Of a stretch of DNA of 27,746 nucleotides, positions 1-6,925 are shown in pieces. The position numbers and the translations under genes are program-made. The first letter of the stretch is position 1. The number at the start of each line of letters is the position of its first letter. This DNA comes from Paenibacillus sp. oral taxon 786 str. D14 (GTDB lineage Bacteria > Bacillota > Bacilli > Paenibacillales > Paenibacillaceae). The notes below the pieces were generated by a model, which saw nothing but the letters and a program-made list of their open reading frames with translations, had not been told where the DNA came from and searched no databases. Where the stretch lies: assembly GCF_000159955.1 (NCBI RefSeq), contig NZ_GG695994.1, positions 3,895-31,640 on the forward strand, written 5' to 3'.

Positions 1-69
1 AACTCTGCGAGAAAAATCACACGGTGTTCATGGACCGCTTGAATCCAGTGCACATAGTATACTTTTGGG

Positions 70-99
70 TTGAAACATTTCATTCGCTGGCGTTATACT
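70..99 (+). promoter_or_regulatory. Sigma-A promoter for the corA leader
   Basis: The sequence shows TTGAAA at 70-75 and TATACT at 94-99 with an 18-bp spacer, close to the sigma-A consensus. Transcription would begin near 106, leaving about 295 nt of untranslated leader before corA. Confidence 0.7.
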
Positions 100-105
100 A
101 GACAA

Positions 106-400
106 GTGCCTTTAGGCCCAGACGGGCCTAGGGTTTGACGCATATTCATGTAACCTGATCATAGCGAGGTGAAACCGAGAATGGAAGGCGACCCGAGTCC
201 GCAGAGGAACACCCAGGTCAAACAATTGCATAGGAAACCGACCCGCTGGGTGCCTGCGGAACGTAAAGGGCACTTTCGTTTCCCGGTATTTGCATAAACG
301 CCTTTTTGACCGTTGCCGGGCGAACCCGCGGTTGGTCCCTTTCCTATGCTGCAACAAGAGCATCCCAGGCCTTCAGGCCCGGGGAAAGGAGTGAAAGCAT
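106..400 (+). promoter_or_regulatory. Structured 5' leader of corA, class not recognised
   Basis: This stretch has no plausible gene but many complementary segments. TAGGCCC at 113-119 pairs with GGGCCTA at 124-130. CCGCAG 199-204 and CACCCAG 210-216 pair with CTGCGG 254-259 and CTGGGTG 246-252. A hairpin with AAAG/CTTT arms covers 258-283. GCATAGGAAA at 228-237 is perfectly complementary to TTTCCTATGC at 340-349, and lies in the loop of the previous stem, so the two would form a pseudoknot or alternate. I looked for the conserved cores of the M-box, ydaO, cobalamin, TPP and SAM riboswitches as I know them and found none. A cis-regulatory RNA controlling magnesium transport is inference; a separate small RNA is also possible. 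Confidence 0.45.
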
Positions 401-1336
401 ATGAAAATCCGTCATGTTCTAGCCGGCGTATTTACCCCCGTAGAGGACGTGGAGTTGACAACCACCCCTCCGGAAGAAGGCTTCTATTGGATCGACGCGG
501 GCGTGGATGACCTTGCCCTGCTGCAGCCTTTATTTTCACTGCACGATCTGGCTGTGGAGGACTGCTTAAGCGAAGAAGAGCAACGTCCGAAGATCGAAAC
601 CTACGACAACCACTATTTCATCGTCGTGAACAGCATTCGGTATGATGACGAGGAAATTTTCCTGCGTGCATTGAACATTTTCTTGGGACGGCATTATATC
701 ATTACAGTTACTAAACAGAAAATCAACGAGCTGCGTGCGGTGAAGCCGATCCTGTGGGAGCAAGAGGTCAGCGAGCCCGACCGGTTCCTGTACCTGCTGG
801 TCGACCTGGTGGTTGATAACTACTTCACCGTCGGCGATCGGATTGAAGTGAAGATCGAGAAGCTGGAAGAAGACATCCTGATGCATACCAAACGTTCGCA
901 CCTGAACGAAATCATCGGGCTGCGAAGTGAAATTTTGTGGCTAAAGAAAGTGCTGGGTCCGCAGAAGGAAGTCATCAACATTTTGAACAAGAAAGACCTT
1001 CGTCTGATCGACGACCAACTGCAAAAATACTTCAGCGACATCTACGAAAACGCCGTGAAGATCTCCGAGAACTTCGACACGTTCCGCGAGCTCGTCGGCA
1101 ACTTACGCGAGGCCTATCAGGCCGCCATCGCCAACCGCGCCAACGAAATCATGCGCGTGTTCACCGCGATTACGACGATCTTCATCCCGCTGACGCTGAT
1201 CACCGGGATCTACGGGATGAACTTCGACTATATGCCGGAGACCCATTCGAAGTACGGCTACTTTATCGTCCTTGGCATCATGGCCGTGCTCGGCCTCGGC
1301 ATGTACTACATCTTCCGGAAGAGAGATTGGATATAG
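401..1336 (+). CDS. CorA family magnesium/divalent metal transporter
   Basis: The 311-residue protein matches the CorA family in length and architecture: a large acidic, helical N-terminal cytoplasmic domain followed by two C-terminal membrane helices (about residues 250-271 and 285-304). The signature Gly-Met-Asn sits at residues 272-274, at the end of the first helix, and the protein ends in a short basic tail. CorA forms a pentameric channel that admits Mg2+ (in some members Co2+ or Ni2+) down the membrane potential. The ATG at 401 follows a good AAAGGAGTG site. It is a single-gene unit with its own promoter, a long structured leader and a terminator. The metal preference cannot be read from the sequence. 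Confidence 0.95.
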   Translation: MKIRHVLAGVFTPVEDVELTTTPPEEGFYWIDAGVDDLALLQPLFSLHDLAVEDCLSEEEQRPKIETYDNHYFIVVNSIRYDDEEIFLRALNIFLGRHYIITVTKQKINELRAVKPILWEQEVSEPDRFLYLLVDLVVDNYFTVGDRIEVKIEKLEEDILMHTKRSHLNEIIGLRSEILWLKKVLGPQKEVINILNKKDLRLIDDQLQKYFSDIYENAVKISENFDTFRELVGNLREAYQAAIANRANEIMRVFTAITTIFIPLTLITGIYGMNFDYMPETHSKYGYFIVLGIMAVLGLGMYYIFRKRDWI

Positions 1337-1340
1337 AAAG

Positions 1341-1379
1341 TAAGGCCAACACGGGCTGGAGTCCGCGTTGGCCTTTTTG
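1341..1379 (+). terminator. Rho-independent terminator of corA
   Basis: AAGGCCAAC and GTTGGCCTT form a GC-rich hairpin closed further by ACGGGC/GTCCGCGT, followed by TTTTTGG. It lies just after the corA stop. Confidence 0.8.
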
Positions 1380-1579
1380 GTTGGGCGAGACGTTTGCTAG
1401 GAAGCCTAACCTTTTGAAGGTGCGAGATGTGTGTGCGCGGGCGTTAGGCTGACGCTTGATAATGCGCCGTTTAAGTTGCGGCTTTGGCCATTTGAGAACG
1501 GCAAGACGTATTGCACTAGCCCCTTGTTGGACGTGCGCCTGAATCCCCCTGACCGTTTAAATTAGGCGAGTCGAGCGTG

Positions 1580-1597
1580 AACTGCAAAAGTGCAGTT
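1580..1597. repeat. Palindromic repeat, copy 1
   Basis: AACTGCAAAAGTGCAGTT is a 7-bp inverted repeat around AAAG. It is the first of four related copies. Confidence 0.8.
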
Positions 1598-1630
1598 ATT
1601 TTGCCGCGATCCCCCCCTAAATCGACTCTT

Positions 1631-1647
1631 AACTGCAAAAGTGCAGT
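1631..1647. repeat. Palindromic repeat, copy 2
   Basis: This matches copy 1 except that the final T is lost (C at 1648). Its centre lies about 51 bp from that of copy 1. Both are preceded by a related TAAATcGACTC-like flank. Confidence 0.75.
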
Positions 1648-1692
1648 CTTTTTTCGATAAATGGGCTGCTTTCCGCAAAATCTCCCGAAATG

Positions 1693-1710
1693 AACTGTAC
1701 TTTTACAGTT
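1693..1710. repeat. Palindromic repeat, copy 3, reversed
   Basis: AACTGTACTTTTACAGTT is the same palindrome with the loop in the opposite orientation (CTTT) and a compensatory G-C to A-T change in both arms. Confidence 0.75.
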
Positions 1711-1733
1711 AAAATGCATTTTGGCGGCATTTT

Positions 1734-1771
1734 CGGCCGGATCAACTGCACTTTTACAGTTCATCCGGCCG
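1734..1771. repeat. Palindromic repeat, copy 4, extended to 38 bp
   Basis: The core at 1744-1761 is AACTGCACTTTTACAGTT. Here the dyad extends outward: CGGCCGGAT on the left pairs with ATCCGGCCG on the right, with a single C/C mismatch, giving about 15 bp of stem. Confidence 0.75.
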
Positions 1772-1964
1772 TCGGCGGTCAAACACTTCGAAATTCCCTC
1801 ATTACCTGCTGCATTTGCGACTCTTGCGAGTAGCAACACGTACCACTCTTACGGCACCAACAGTCACTACCGCACTACTGCACTTGCCACTCGTCCCCCA
1901 ACTTACTACCCTTACCGCACTACCACACTTACCGCCTTACTGCCCAAAAGCATCCCTTGCCGCC

Positions 1965-2975
1965 TCAACCCGCGTGCCGGGCGTTCTCGCGCTGGCGGCG
2001 GTACCGGATGCGGATCAGGCGCAGTCGCTCGTACAGCGTATCGAGGTTGCCGCTGCCGCCTTCACTGGCTTCGGGCCCGTACACCTTTTGCAGAACCGGC
2101 TTCAGGAGCGTGTCCCCCAGCTCTTCGTAAGCTTTCCATACGGCCTGCTGCTCCGCTTCGGGCATGGCCTCAAGTTCGGCACTCACCAAATCCTCGGTGT
2201 TGTAGCCCTCCTGCTCCAAGCTTTCCAGCAGCTCCACCGCATCCCGCCGCTCGATGCCCGTACGGGCGCAAATATCCTCTACCTTAAGCCCTGCGGCCAA
2301 GGCTTCGAGCACCGCTCGACGGACGTTGAACTTTTCCATTTCCGCCCGGTATTTCACTTCCTTCTGCTTATACAGCCAAGTACGGAAAACCTCGTCGTCG
2401 ATTTCCTGCTCGACCCAATCCAGCGGGAACCCGCGCTTCCGCTCGGCCGCCCGAGTGATCTCCAGCAGCTCGGCGCCATATTCGCCGGCCTTGTTCTCAC
2501 CAACGCCCGGCAGCTGCAACAGCTCATCCACGGTCTGCGGCAGAAATACGCTGATCATCCGCAGCAACCGATTGCTGGCAATTAAGTAAGGCGCTTTGCG
2601 CTCAGACGAAGCTTTTCTCCGACGCCAGGCCGTCAACTCGTTGTATACCGGTTCATTGCTGTTTAATTCGCTATAGCAAAACAGCTTCTGCGCCGCCATC
2701 CCCCGTCCGGTTAACGCTTCCTTCTCGTCCCAGATTCCCTCCATTATGGGGCGAAACCCCTCGCCTAGCTTGGCGGCCAATCGATGGCGGTAAATATGAA
2801 GCATCTCCGACCATGAAGCCCCTTCGTACCAAAGGTCCTCCTGCTCACTGTCTGCTGTCACCTCATTCCAGCCCATCCGCCAAACGCCGTCCTCCTCTCC
2901 AATCCACACCTGGGCCCCCCGAATCATGGCCCCGCCGTCCTTCTTCTCCAGACTGTTCAAAAATACAACCCGCAT
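1965..2975 (-). CDS. HRDC domain-containing protein, helicase-associated type
   Basis: A 336-residue soluble protein. An HRDC fold is visible at about residues 95-180, with the typical leucine-rich helices and an LPGVGENKAGEYG loop like that which contacts nucleic acid in RecQ and RNase D. Residues about 225-275 look like the helix-turn-helix found at the C-terminus of YpbB-type helicase partners, and the tail is basic. No helicase motor or nuclease motif is present, so it is likely an accessory nucleic-acid-binding protein; its partner is unknown. ATG at 2975 is preferred, 8 nt after AGGAGGG; an in-frame TTG at 2978 is the alternative. Its leader has a promoter immediately followed by a terminator. 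Confidence 0.75.
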   Translation of the reverse strand: MRVVFLNSLEKKDGGAMIRGAQVWIGEEDGVWRMGWNEVTADSEQEDLWYEGASWSEMLHIYRHRLAAKLGEGFRPIMEGIWDEKEALTGRGMAAQKLFCYSELNSNEPVYNELTAWRRRKASSERKAPYLIASNRLLRMISVFLPQTVDELLQLPGVGENKAGEYGAELLEITRAAERKRGFPLDWVEQEIDDEVFRTWLYKQKEVKYRAEMEKFNVRRAVLEALAAGLKVEDICARTGIERRDAVELLESLEQEGYNTEDLVSAELEAMPEAEQQAVWKAYEELGDTLLKPVLQKVYGPEASEGGSGNLDTLYERLRLIRIRYRRQRENARHAG

Positions 2976-2985
2976 CAACCTGTCC

Positions 2986-3015
2986 CTCCTTGAAAAATTT
3001 TCAGCTACGAAGGAG
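2986..3015 (-). promoter_or_regulatory. Hairpin that can mask the HRDC gene ribosome site
   Basis: In the minus-strand RNA, CTCCTT (3015-3010) can pair with AAGGAG of the ribosome site (2991-2986). An inner TGAAAA/TTTTCA stem (2991-3003) shares the U/A at 2991. This would hide the ribosome site. The pairing is visible; any regulatory use is inference. Confidence 0.35.
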
Positions 3016-3042
3016 TCATTTCATCTTTTTGCGCAAAACAAA

Positions 3043-3079
3043 AAGCACCTCTTCTGCGAAATTCGCAAAAGAGGTGCTT
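3043..3079 (-). terminator. Terminator-like hairpin inside the HRDC gene leader
   Basis: AAGCACCTCTT and AAGAGGTGCTT form an 11-bp perfect stem, extended by TGCGAA/TTCGCA. On the minus strand it runs into TTTTTGTTTTG, so it reads as an intrinsic terminator for that strand. It lies only about 20 nt after the predicted start site of the minus promoter and upstream of the HRDC gene. Confidence 0.7.
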
Positions 3080-3105
3080 CCTCCAAACGTAACCTGTTAT
3101 CCCTA

Positions 3106-3133
3106 ATAATACCATAATCAACCAAGCTGTCAA
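3106..3133 (-). promoter_or_regulatory. Strong sigma-A promoter, minus strand
   Basis: TTGACA (3133-3128) and TATTAT (3111-3106) are separated by 16 bp on the minus strand. Transcription would begin near 3099 and meet the hairpin at 3079-3043 almost at once. Confidence 0.65.
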
Positions 3134-3172
3134 TGCATAGGAATCATTTTCCCATTGTCTTCCGTTTTCCGG

Positions 3173-3178
3173 TATAAT
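3173..3178 (+). promoter_or_regulatory. Probable -10 element of the DUF3055 gene
   Basis: A perfect TATAAT lies about 38 bp before the start codon. No convincing -35 hexamer is present at 16-18 bp, so the promoter may be weak or activated. Confidence 0.4.
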
Positions 3179-3215
3179 AACTAGAGACATTCCGAAATAA
3201 GGGAGGCATTACAGG

Positions 3216-3518
3216 ATGAGCGACCCGCATCAAGAGCTTGATTTCCTGTCCGACAGTACCGAAAACACTTCGACCCGGTTCGTCACGTTCATCGGCGGAT
3301 CGCTGAAGCGTTATGACCTGGCGGTCACCACGACCAATCGTTTCTATGGGAAGAAGCTGGTCACCGACCTGCACAACGGCCGTACGGCCATTCTTGGCAC
3401 CGACGACCTGGAGGAGGAAGGGTACCTCGAACATATTTATAACCTGAACGAGGAGGAAGGCACCGAACTGCGCACCTTTCTGTACCAGGTATTAGGTGAA
3501 CCGTACTTCACGGATTAA
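3216..3518 (+). CDS. DUF3055 (SAV0927-like) family protein
   Basis: A 100-residue acidic protein without signal peptide or membrane segment. The sequence resembles the DUF3055/SAV0927 family of small Bacillota proteins: a beta-rich middle (SLKRYDLAVTTTNRFYGKKL) with the conserved TTNRFYGK stretch at about 42-49, then an acidic helical C-terminal half. The function of this family is not known to me. The ATG at 3216 follows GGGAGG at a reasonable distance, and the gene stands alone, divergent from the HRDC gene. The family call is from remembered sequence character and was not searched. Confidence 0.7.
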   Translation: MSDPHQELDFLSDSTENTSTRFVTFIGGSLKRYDLAVTTTNRFYGKKLVTDLHNGRTAILGTDDLEEEGYLEHIYNLNEEEGTELRTFLYQVLGEPYFTD

Positions 3519-3552
3519 AGTTGCACGCAAAACCGCAAAAACAGCAACCTGC

Positions 3553-3626
3553 GTAATGGACCGTATTGCTCTTATTCACCTATTTCCCGGCAATTTCTCG
3601 GTGTAACGGACTCCATTGACCTTAAT
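3553..3626 (+). repeat. Two direct repeats spaced by 50 bp
   Basis: GTAATGGAC..ATTG..CTTA at 3553-3576 and GTAACGGAC..ATTG..CTTA at 3603-3626 agree at 17 of 24 positions and start exactly 50 bp apart. They fill the gap between the DUF3055 and exonuclease genes. No clear terminator was seen here. Confidence 0.5.
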
Positions 3627-3634
3627 GGCCACTT

Positions 3635-4522
3635 TTAAACGACACCCATCCAGGCGCTGATGCTGGCCATCTCCAGTTCCTCGAACTTGGAGATTACCTG
3701 CGCCGGATTCAGCTCAAACCGGCAGGTCTCTACATCGCATTCCAGCTCAATGTCACAGCGGATCTTGGCCAGCTGCCGCGAGAGATGCAGCATATCGAGA
3801 TCCGCTTCGATTTTGGCCCGGACCGATTTGGACAACTGGTCCAGATTGGCCAGGATGCCTTCCACCGAGCCGTGCTCCTGCACGAGCTTCAAGGCGGTTT
3901 TCTCGCCGATGCCGCGCACGCCCGGATAGTTGTCGCTCGTATCCCCCATCAAGGCCTTCAGGTCCACGATCTGTTCAGGCCTTAATTGCTTCTCCTCCAT
4001 CAAGGCCTCCGGCGTATACACCATGTAGTTGCCGTGGCCTTTTTTCATGATGATTACGCTTGTCCGCTCGCTGACCAGCTGCAGCATATCGTGATCGCCC
4101 GTCAGCACCAGCACGTCCATCTCCTGACCAAAGCGAGCTGCCAGCGTTCCGATGCAATCGTCCGCCTCATAACCCGGTGAGCTGATGTTCGGAATCCCCA
4201 AGCTGTCCATCACCTCGCGGATCATGGAGAACTGCGGAATCAGACCCTCTGGCGCGTCCGCACGATTTCCTTTGTAATCGGCAAACTGCTCCGTCCGGAA
4301 CGTCTTGCTGCCCAAATCCCAACAGCAGGCGATATGCGTCGGCCCAAACTTCTGCACCGCGTCCCAAAAATAACGCATAAACCCGTACACCGCATTGGTC
4401 GGAACGCCCGCTTTCGTCCGCCGGATATACCCGGTTGCGGCCGAAGCGTAATAGGCGCGGAACATTAACGCCATTCCGTCCACTAGCAGAATCGTATTTT
4501 TACTGCTTTGCGCCAAATCCAC
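3635..4522 (-). CDS. 5'-3' exonuclease, YpcP type
   Basis: The 295-residue protein matches the stand-alone PolI-like 5'-3' exonuclease (flap endonuclease) of Bacillota. An N-terminal LVDGMALMFRAYYA block supplies the first metal-binding Asp. YEADDCIGTLA (about 119-129) and LTGDHDMLQL (about 139-148) carry the acidic cluster. GDTSDNYPGVRGIGEKTA (about 193-210) is the helix-hairpin/H3TH region that grips DNA. It probably removes RNA primers and flaps in replication and repair. The start is GTG at 4522; the upstream ribosome site is weak (AAGGGTGG at a long distance). It is last in the operon with the Spx/ArsC-like gene. Confidence 0.88.
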   Translation of the reverse strand: MDLAQSSKNTILLVDGMALMFRAYYASAATGYIRRTKAGVPTNAVYGFMRYFWDAVQKFGPTHIACCWDLGSKTFRTEQFADYKGNRADAPEGLIPQFSMIREVMDSLGIPNISSPGYEADDCIGTLAARFGQEMDVLVLTGDHDMLQLVSERTSVIIMKKGHGNYMVYTPEALMEEKQLRPEQIVDLKALMGDTSDNYPGVRGIGEKTALKLVQEHGSVEGILANLDQLSKSVRAKIEADLDMLHLSRQLAKIRCDIELECDVETCRFELNPAQVISKFEELEMASISAWMGVV

Positions 4523-4553
4523 GGTTCACCCAAGCCACCCTTCTCGTTCAAAT

Positions 4554-4916
4554 TTATTGGCCCCAAGCCTGTACATAGGCTTCTTCCTTGTAACCGACAG
4601 TTACGGTCTTTCCGTCCGTCACGATCGGGCGCTTGATCAGCATGCCGTTCGAGGACAGCAACTGAAGCTGCTCCTCCCGCGACATCCCCGCCAGCTTGTC
4701 CTTTAAGCCCATTGTCTTGTAAACCTCACCGCTCGTATTAAAAAACTTCTTCAATTCCAACCCGCTGAGTTCCACCAGCTTATCCAGTTCGGCAGCACTC
4801 GGCGGCGTTTCCTTGATATGATGCAGCTCCAGTTCATGCCCTTTGGCCTGCAGCGATTTAATTGCACTTCTACATGTCCCGCATTGCGGATAATGATAAA
4901 CCTTCAGTTTGCTCAC
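4554..4916 (-). CDS. Spx/ArsC family protein, YusI-like
   Basis: A 120-residue thioredoxin-fold protein of the ArsC/Spx/MgsR superfamily. It starts with a beta strand leading to a redox pair C12-G-T-C15, and carries the conserved RPIV segment with its cis-proline loop near residue 96, followed by VGYKEEAY. This pattern is closest to YusI-type proteins rather than to true arsenate reductase or Spx. The biochemical role is unsettled: thiol-disulfide oxidoreductase or RNA-polymerase-binding regulator. The GTG start at 4916 follows GGAGGAATAAGG. It sits 26 bp after rluA in a four-gene operon. Confidence 0.82.
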   Translation of the reverse strand: MSKLKVYHYPQCGTCRSAIKSLQAKGHELELHHIKETPPSAAELDKLVELSGLELKKFFNTSGEVYKTMGLKDKLAGMSREEQLQLLSSNGMLIKRPIVTDGKTVTVGYKEEAYVQAWGQ

Positions 4917-4942
4917 GTTCCTTATTCCTCCTTACCACTTTC

Positions 4943-5908
4943 CTAAAAACTCGCCCTGCGCAGCATCGCTTCCAGCTTGAGCATATCCTCTGGCAGCTCT
5001 GACTTAAAGGTCAGCGCCTCACCGGTAAGCGGATGGCGGAAGCCAAGCTCTGAGGCGTGGAGCGCCTGTCGCCCGATCGCCGCATCTAAGCGGGCGATTC
5101 GTTCGCGTGCAGGTGCCGGCAGCTCCGCGAGCCCCGGCATTCCGTAGAACTTGTCGCCGATCAGCGGGTGGCCGATCGACGTCATATGCACGCGGATCTG
5201 ATGCGTCCGTCCTGTACCGAGACGCAGCTCAACCCGAGCCCCGTCGCCGTAGGCTTCCGCGACCTTATAATAGGTCAACGAGGGATAGCCCGACGGGGTG
5301 ACAATCCGGCGGTGAGGTTCGGCAGGATCGCGGTCGATCGGGCCGTCGATCGTTCCTTCCGGCACCGCCGGACAACCGTGCACCAGCGCCGTATATTTCT
5401 TGGTGACCTCACCTGCGATCAACTGCTCGGAAATATGCTGGTGCACGTAGGCATTTTTGGCGATGGCGATCAAGCCGCTCGTCTCCTGGTCCAGCCGGTG
5501 CACGGGGCGGAAGCGGAATTTCTCGCCTTTCTCCTGCCAATAATACACGACGCCGTTGGCCAGCGTCCCCGTGTAGTGACCATGCGTCGGATGCACGATC
5601 AATCCCGCCGCTTTATTGACGATCAGCAGCGCTTCATCCTCGTAGACGATATCAAACGGTATCGGCTCCGGCAGGATGTCGGTTGACGTTTCCTTTTCCA
5701 GCGAGACGCTCACCGTATCCCCGGCCTTCACCGGGACGCTGATGTATACCCGCTCCCCGTTCAGCATCACCCCGCGCTCGGTCAGCTTAATCCGCGACAG
5801 CAGCTTGCGGGAGATCCCCATCCGGCGTTGGAGCACGCTTTTGACCGTCCAACCGTCCTCCGCTGCAGGGACTTGATATTCAATCGGATCATAATATTCG
5901 GAACTCAC
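4943..5908 (-). CDS. RluA family pseudouridine synthase
   Basis: The 321-residue enzyme has an S4-like N-terminal region (about 15-75) and an RluA/RluD catalytic domain. The catalytic motif HRLDQETSGL places the nucleophilic Asp at residue 140. VNKAAGLIVHP (about 98-108) and the RTHQIRVHM block further on are also typical. It isomerises specific uridines in rRNA or tRNA; the exact target is not readable. The start is GTG at 5908, overlapping the TGA of the adenosyltransferase gene by 4 nt (GTGA), which implies translational coupling. Confidence 0.9.
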   Translation of the reverse strand: MSSEYYDPIEYQVPAAEDGWTVKSVLQRRMGISRKLLSRIKLTERGVMLNGERVYISVPVKAGDTVSVSLEKETSTDILPEPIPFDIVYEDEALLIVNKAAGLIVHPTHGHYTGTLANGVVYYWQEKGEKFRFRPVHRLDQETSGLIAIAKNAYVHQHISEQLIAGEVTKKYTALVHGCPAVPEGTIDGPIDRDPAEPHRRIVTPSGYPSLTYYKVAEAYGDGARVELRLGTGRTHQIRVHMTSIGHPLIGDKFYGMPGLAELPAPARERIARLDAAIGRQALHASELGFRHPLTGEALTFKSELPEDMLKLEAMLRRASF

Positions 5909-6471
5909 TTCTTGCCAAACACCTTCCCGCTCCGCACGTATTCGATATCTGCCACCTGCTGGCGATGATTAGCCATGCGAGCCGCTGCAAAGAAATAGTC
6001 CGACAACCGGTTCAGATAGATCAGCACCTCGGCATTAATCTCCTTGACCCGGCTCAGCGTAACGACGCGGCGTTCGGCGCGCCGGCATACGGTCCGGCAA
6101 ACGTGCAGGGCCGAAGCCAGCGGCGTTCCCCCAGGCAAAATAAACTTCTCAAGCGGCGGATTGTCCGCTTCGTAACGATCAATCCATGCTTCAAGCCGCT
6201 GTGCGAGCTCCGGCGTCACCTTGTAGCGGCTTTCCGACAGCTTGACGTAGGCGAGATCGGAGCCGCAATCAAACAACTCCTGCTGGATCTCCAGCAGCTG
6301 TTCACGAAGATCGCCAAACGTCACCTCGTCCGATAAACTGACTGCTTGTCCCACGAAACTATTCAGCTCATCGATCGAACCGTAGGCTTCAACCTGCGCA
6401 TCATCTTTTGTTACTCGACCGCCGATGACTGTGGTTAGCCCTTGGTCGCCGGAACGCGTATAGATCGACAT
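5905..6471 (-). CDS. Corrinoid (cob(I)alamin) adenosyltransferase, PduO type
   Basis: The 188-residue protein matches the PduO-type ATP:cob(I)alamin adenosyltransferase (B. subtilis YvqK). YTRSGDQGLTTVIGG (4-18) is the N-terminal ATP-binding loop. The C-terminal half carries the paired RRAERR (about 130) and LNRLSDYFFAAAR (about 153-165) helices of the trimeric bundle. It makes adenosylcobalamin from reduced cobalamin and ATP. No cobalamin synthesis genes are nearby, so it is probably for salvage. The ATG at 6471 has GGGGAGG about 8 nt upstream. It is first in an operon of four otherwise unrelated functions. Confidence 0.9.
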   Translation of the reverse strand: MSIYTRSGDQGLTTVIGGRVTKDDAQVEAYGSIDELNSFVGQAVSLSDEVTFGDLREQLLEIQQELFDCGSDLAYVKLSESRYKVTPELAQRLEAWIDRYEADNPPLEKFILPGGTPLASALHVCRTVCRRAERRVVTLSRVKEINAEVLIYLNRLSDYFFAAARMANHRQQVADIEYVRSGKVFGKK

Positions 6472-6551
6472 TCGTTTTTCCTCCCCGTGACATACTCTCG
6501 TACCATCTTACCATAAATCACAGCCCGGCTGGTCATGCAACTGCTGGAACC

Positions 6552-6583
6552 GCAAAAAGGAGACCCGCAAGGCGGATCTCCTT
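6552..6583 (-). terminator. Terminator of the Spo0E-like gene
   Basis: AAGGAGATCCGCC/GGGTCTCCTT, read on the minus strand, form a hairpin at 6583-6557 followed by TTTTT. Confidence 0.8.
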
Positions 6584-6605
6584 CAACTTCAAGGATCAAA
6601 CAAGG

Positions 6606-6881
6606 TTAACGTCGAATGGATTTTGGAGTGGTTTTCATAGTTTTCATGAATTCATTAATTTTCAGGTCCAATAAGCTGCTGATTTCAATCACGATGTCCG
6701 ATGTAAAGGATTTTTCTTGCAGAAATAGCCGTTCCATCTTGCTGCGAAGCAAGTGAATTTCATCCTTCAGCGTTACGGCTTGCGGTGAATGCGGCCGTTC
6801 CTCTTGATCCATGCACGGGCTCATGACGCGGCCATCAGTAAATAAAGCGTTATTGTAAGGCACGTTGTACTCACCGCACAA
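6606..6881 (-). CDS. Spo0E-like sporulation regulator (aspartyl-phosphatase)
   Basis: A 91-residue protein. The C-terminal two thirds is a helical hairpin of the Spo0E family: LRSKMERLFLQEKSFTSD then IVIEISSLLDLKINEFM (about 45-80). It matches the S..L.. spacing in the second helix around the catalytic S-x-x-x-D-L-type motif (here SSLLDL). Family members dephosphorylate Spo0A~P and delay sporulation. The start is TTG at 6881, 7 nt after GGGAGGG; this leaves about 40 extra N-terminal residues, longer than most family members, so an internal ATG (about residue 20 or 24) is possible. It has its own promoter and terminator. Confidence 0.82.
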   Translation of the reverse strand: MCGEYNVPYNNALFTDGRVMSPCMDQEERPHSPQAVTLKDEIHLLRSKMERLFLQEKSFTSDIVIEISSLLDLKINEFMKTMKTTPKSIRR

Positions 6882-6925
6882 AAGAAATCCCTCCCTGAGA
6901 AACTAAAACCTTCTTCCAAAATCAA

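Larger units (their letters stand above)
1380..1964. other. Gene-free interval with palindromes and a C/A-rich tract
   Basis: Between the corA terminator and the end of the HRDC gene I see no supportable gene. Open frames here are coincidental: they translate the repeated palindromes or run into the neighbouring coding region. The left part (1580-1771) holds four copies of an 18-bp palindrome. The right part (about 1845-1960) is low in complexity, rich in C and A with recurring TACCGCACTAC-like words, so its minus strand is G/T-rich. No terminator for the HRDC gene was evident in it. Confidence 0.6.

Noticed and set aside
112..363. Minus-strand frame of 83 codons in the corA leader
   Set aside because: It lies entirely in the structured leader, antisense to it, is Arg-rich without domain character, and has no ribosome site.
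106..400. M-box (Mg2+) riboswitch before corA
   Set aside because: Attractive by context, but the conserved core (GGTGAGGCTCC-like and CCAATGGGTCAAC-like segments) is not present in the sequence.
1580..1771. CRISPR array
   Set aside because: Repeats are short, alternate in orientation, have variable arms, and the intervals are not uniform spacers; no cas gene is near.
1516..1839. Minus-strand frame across the palindromes
   Set aside because: Its repeated peptides (ALLQ-type) are simply translations of the DNA palindromes.
1721..2589. Three long plus-strand frames opposite the HRDC gene
   Set aside because: They are antisense shadows; the minus frame has the recognisable HRDC domain and ribosome site.
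3005..3190. Minus-strand 61-codon frame upstream of the HRDC gene
   Set aside because: It runs through the promoter and the terminator hairpin and has no ribosome site.
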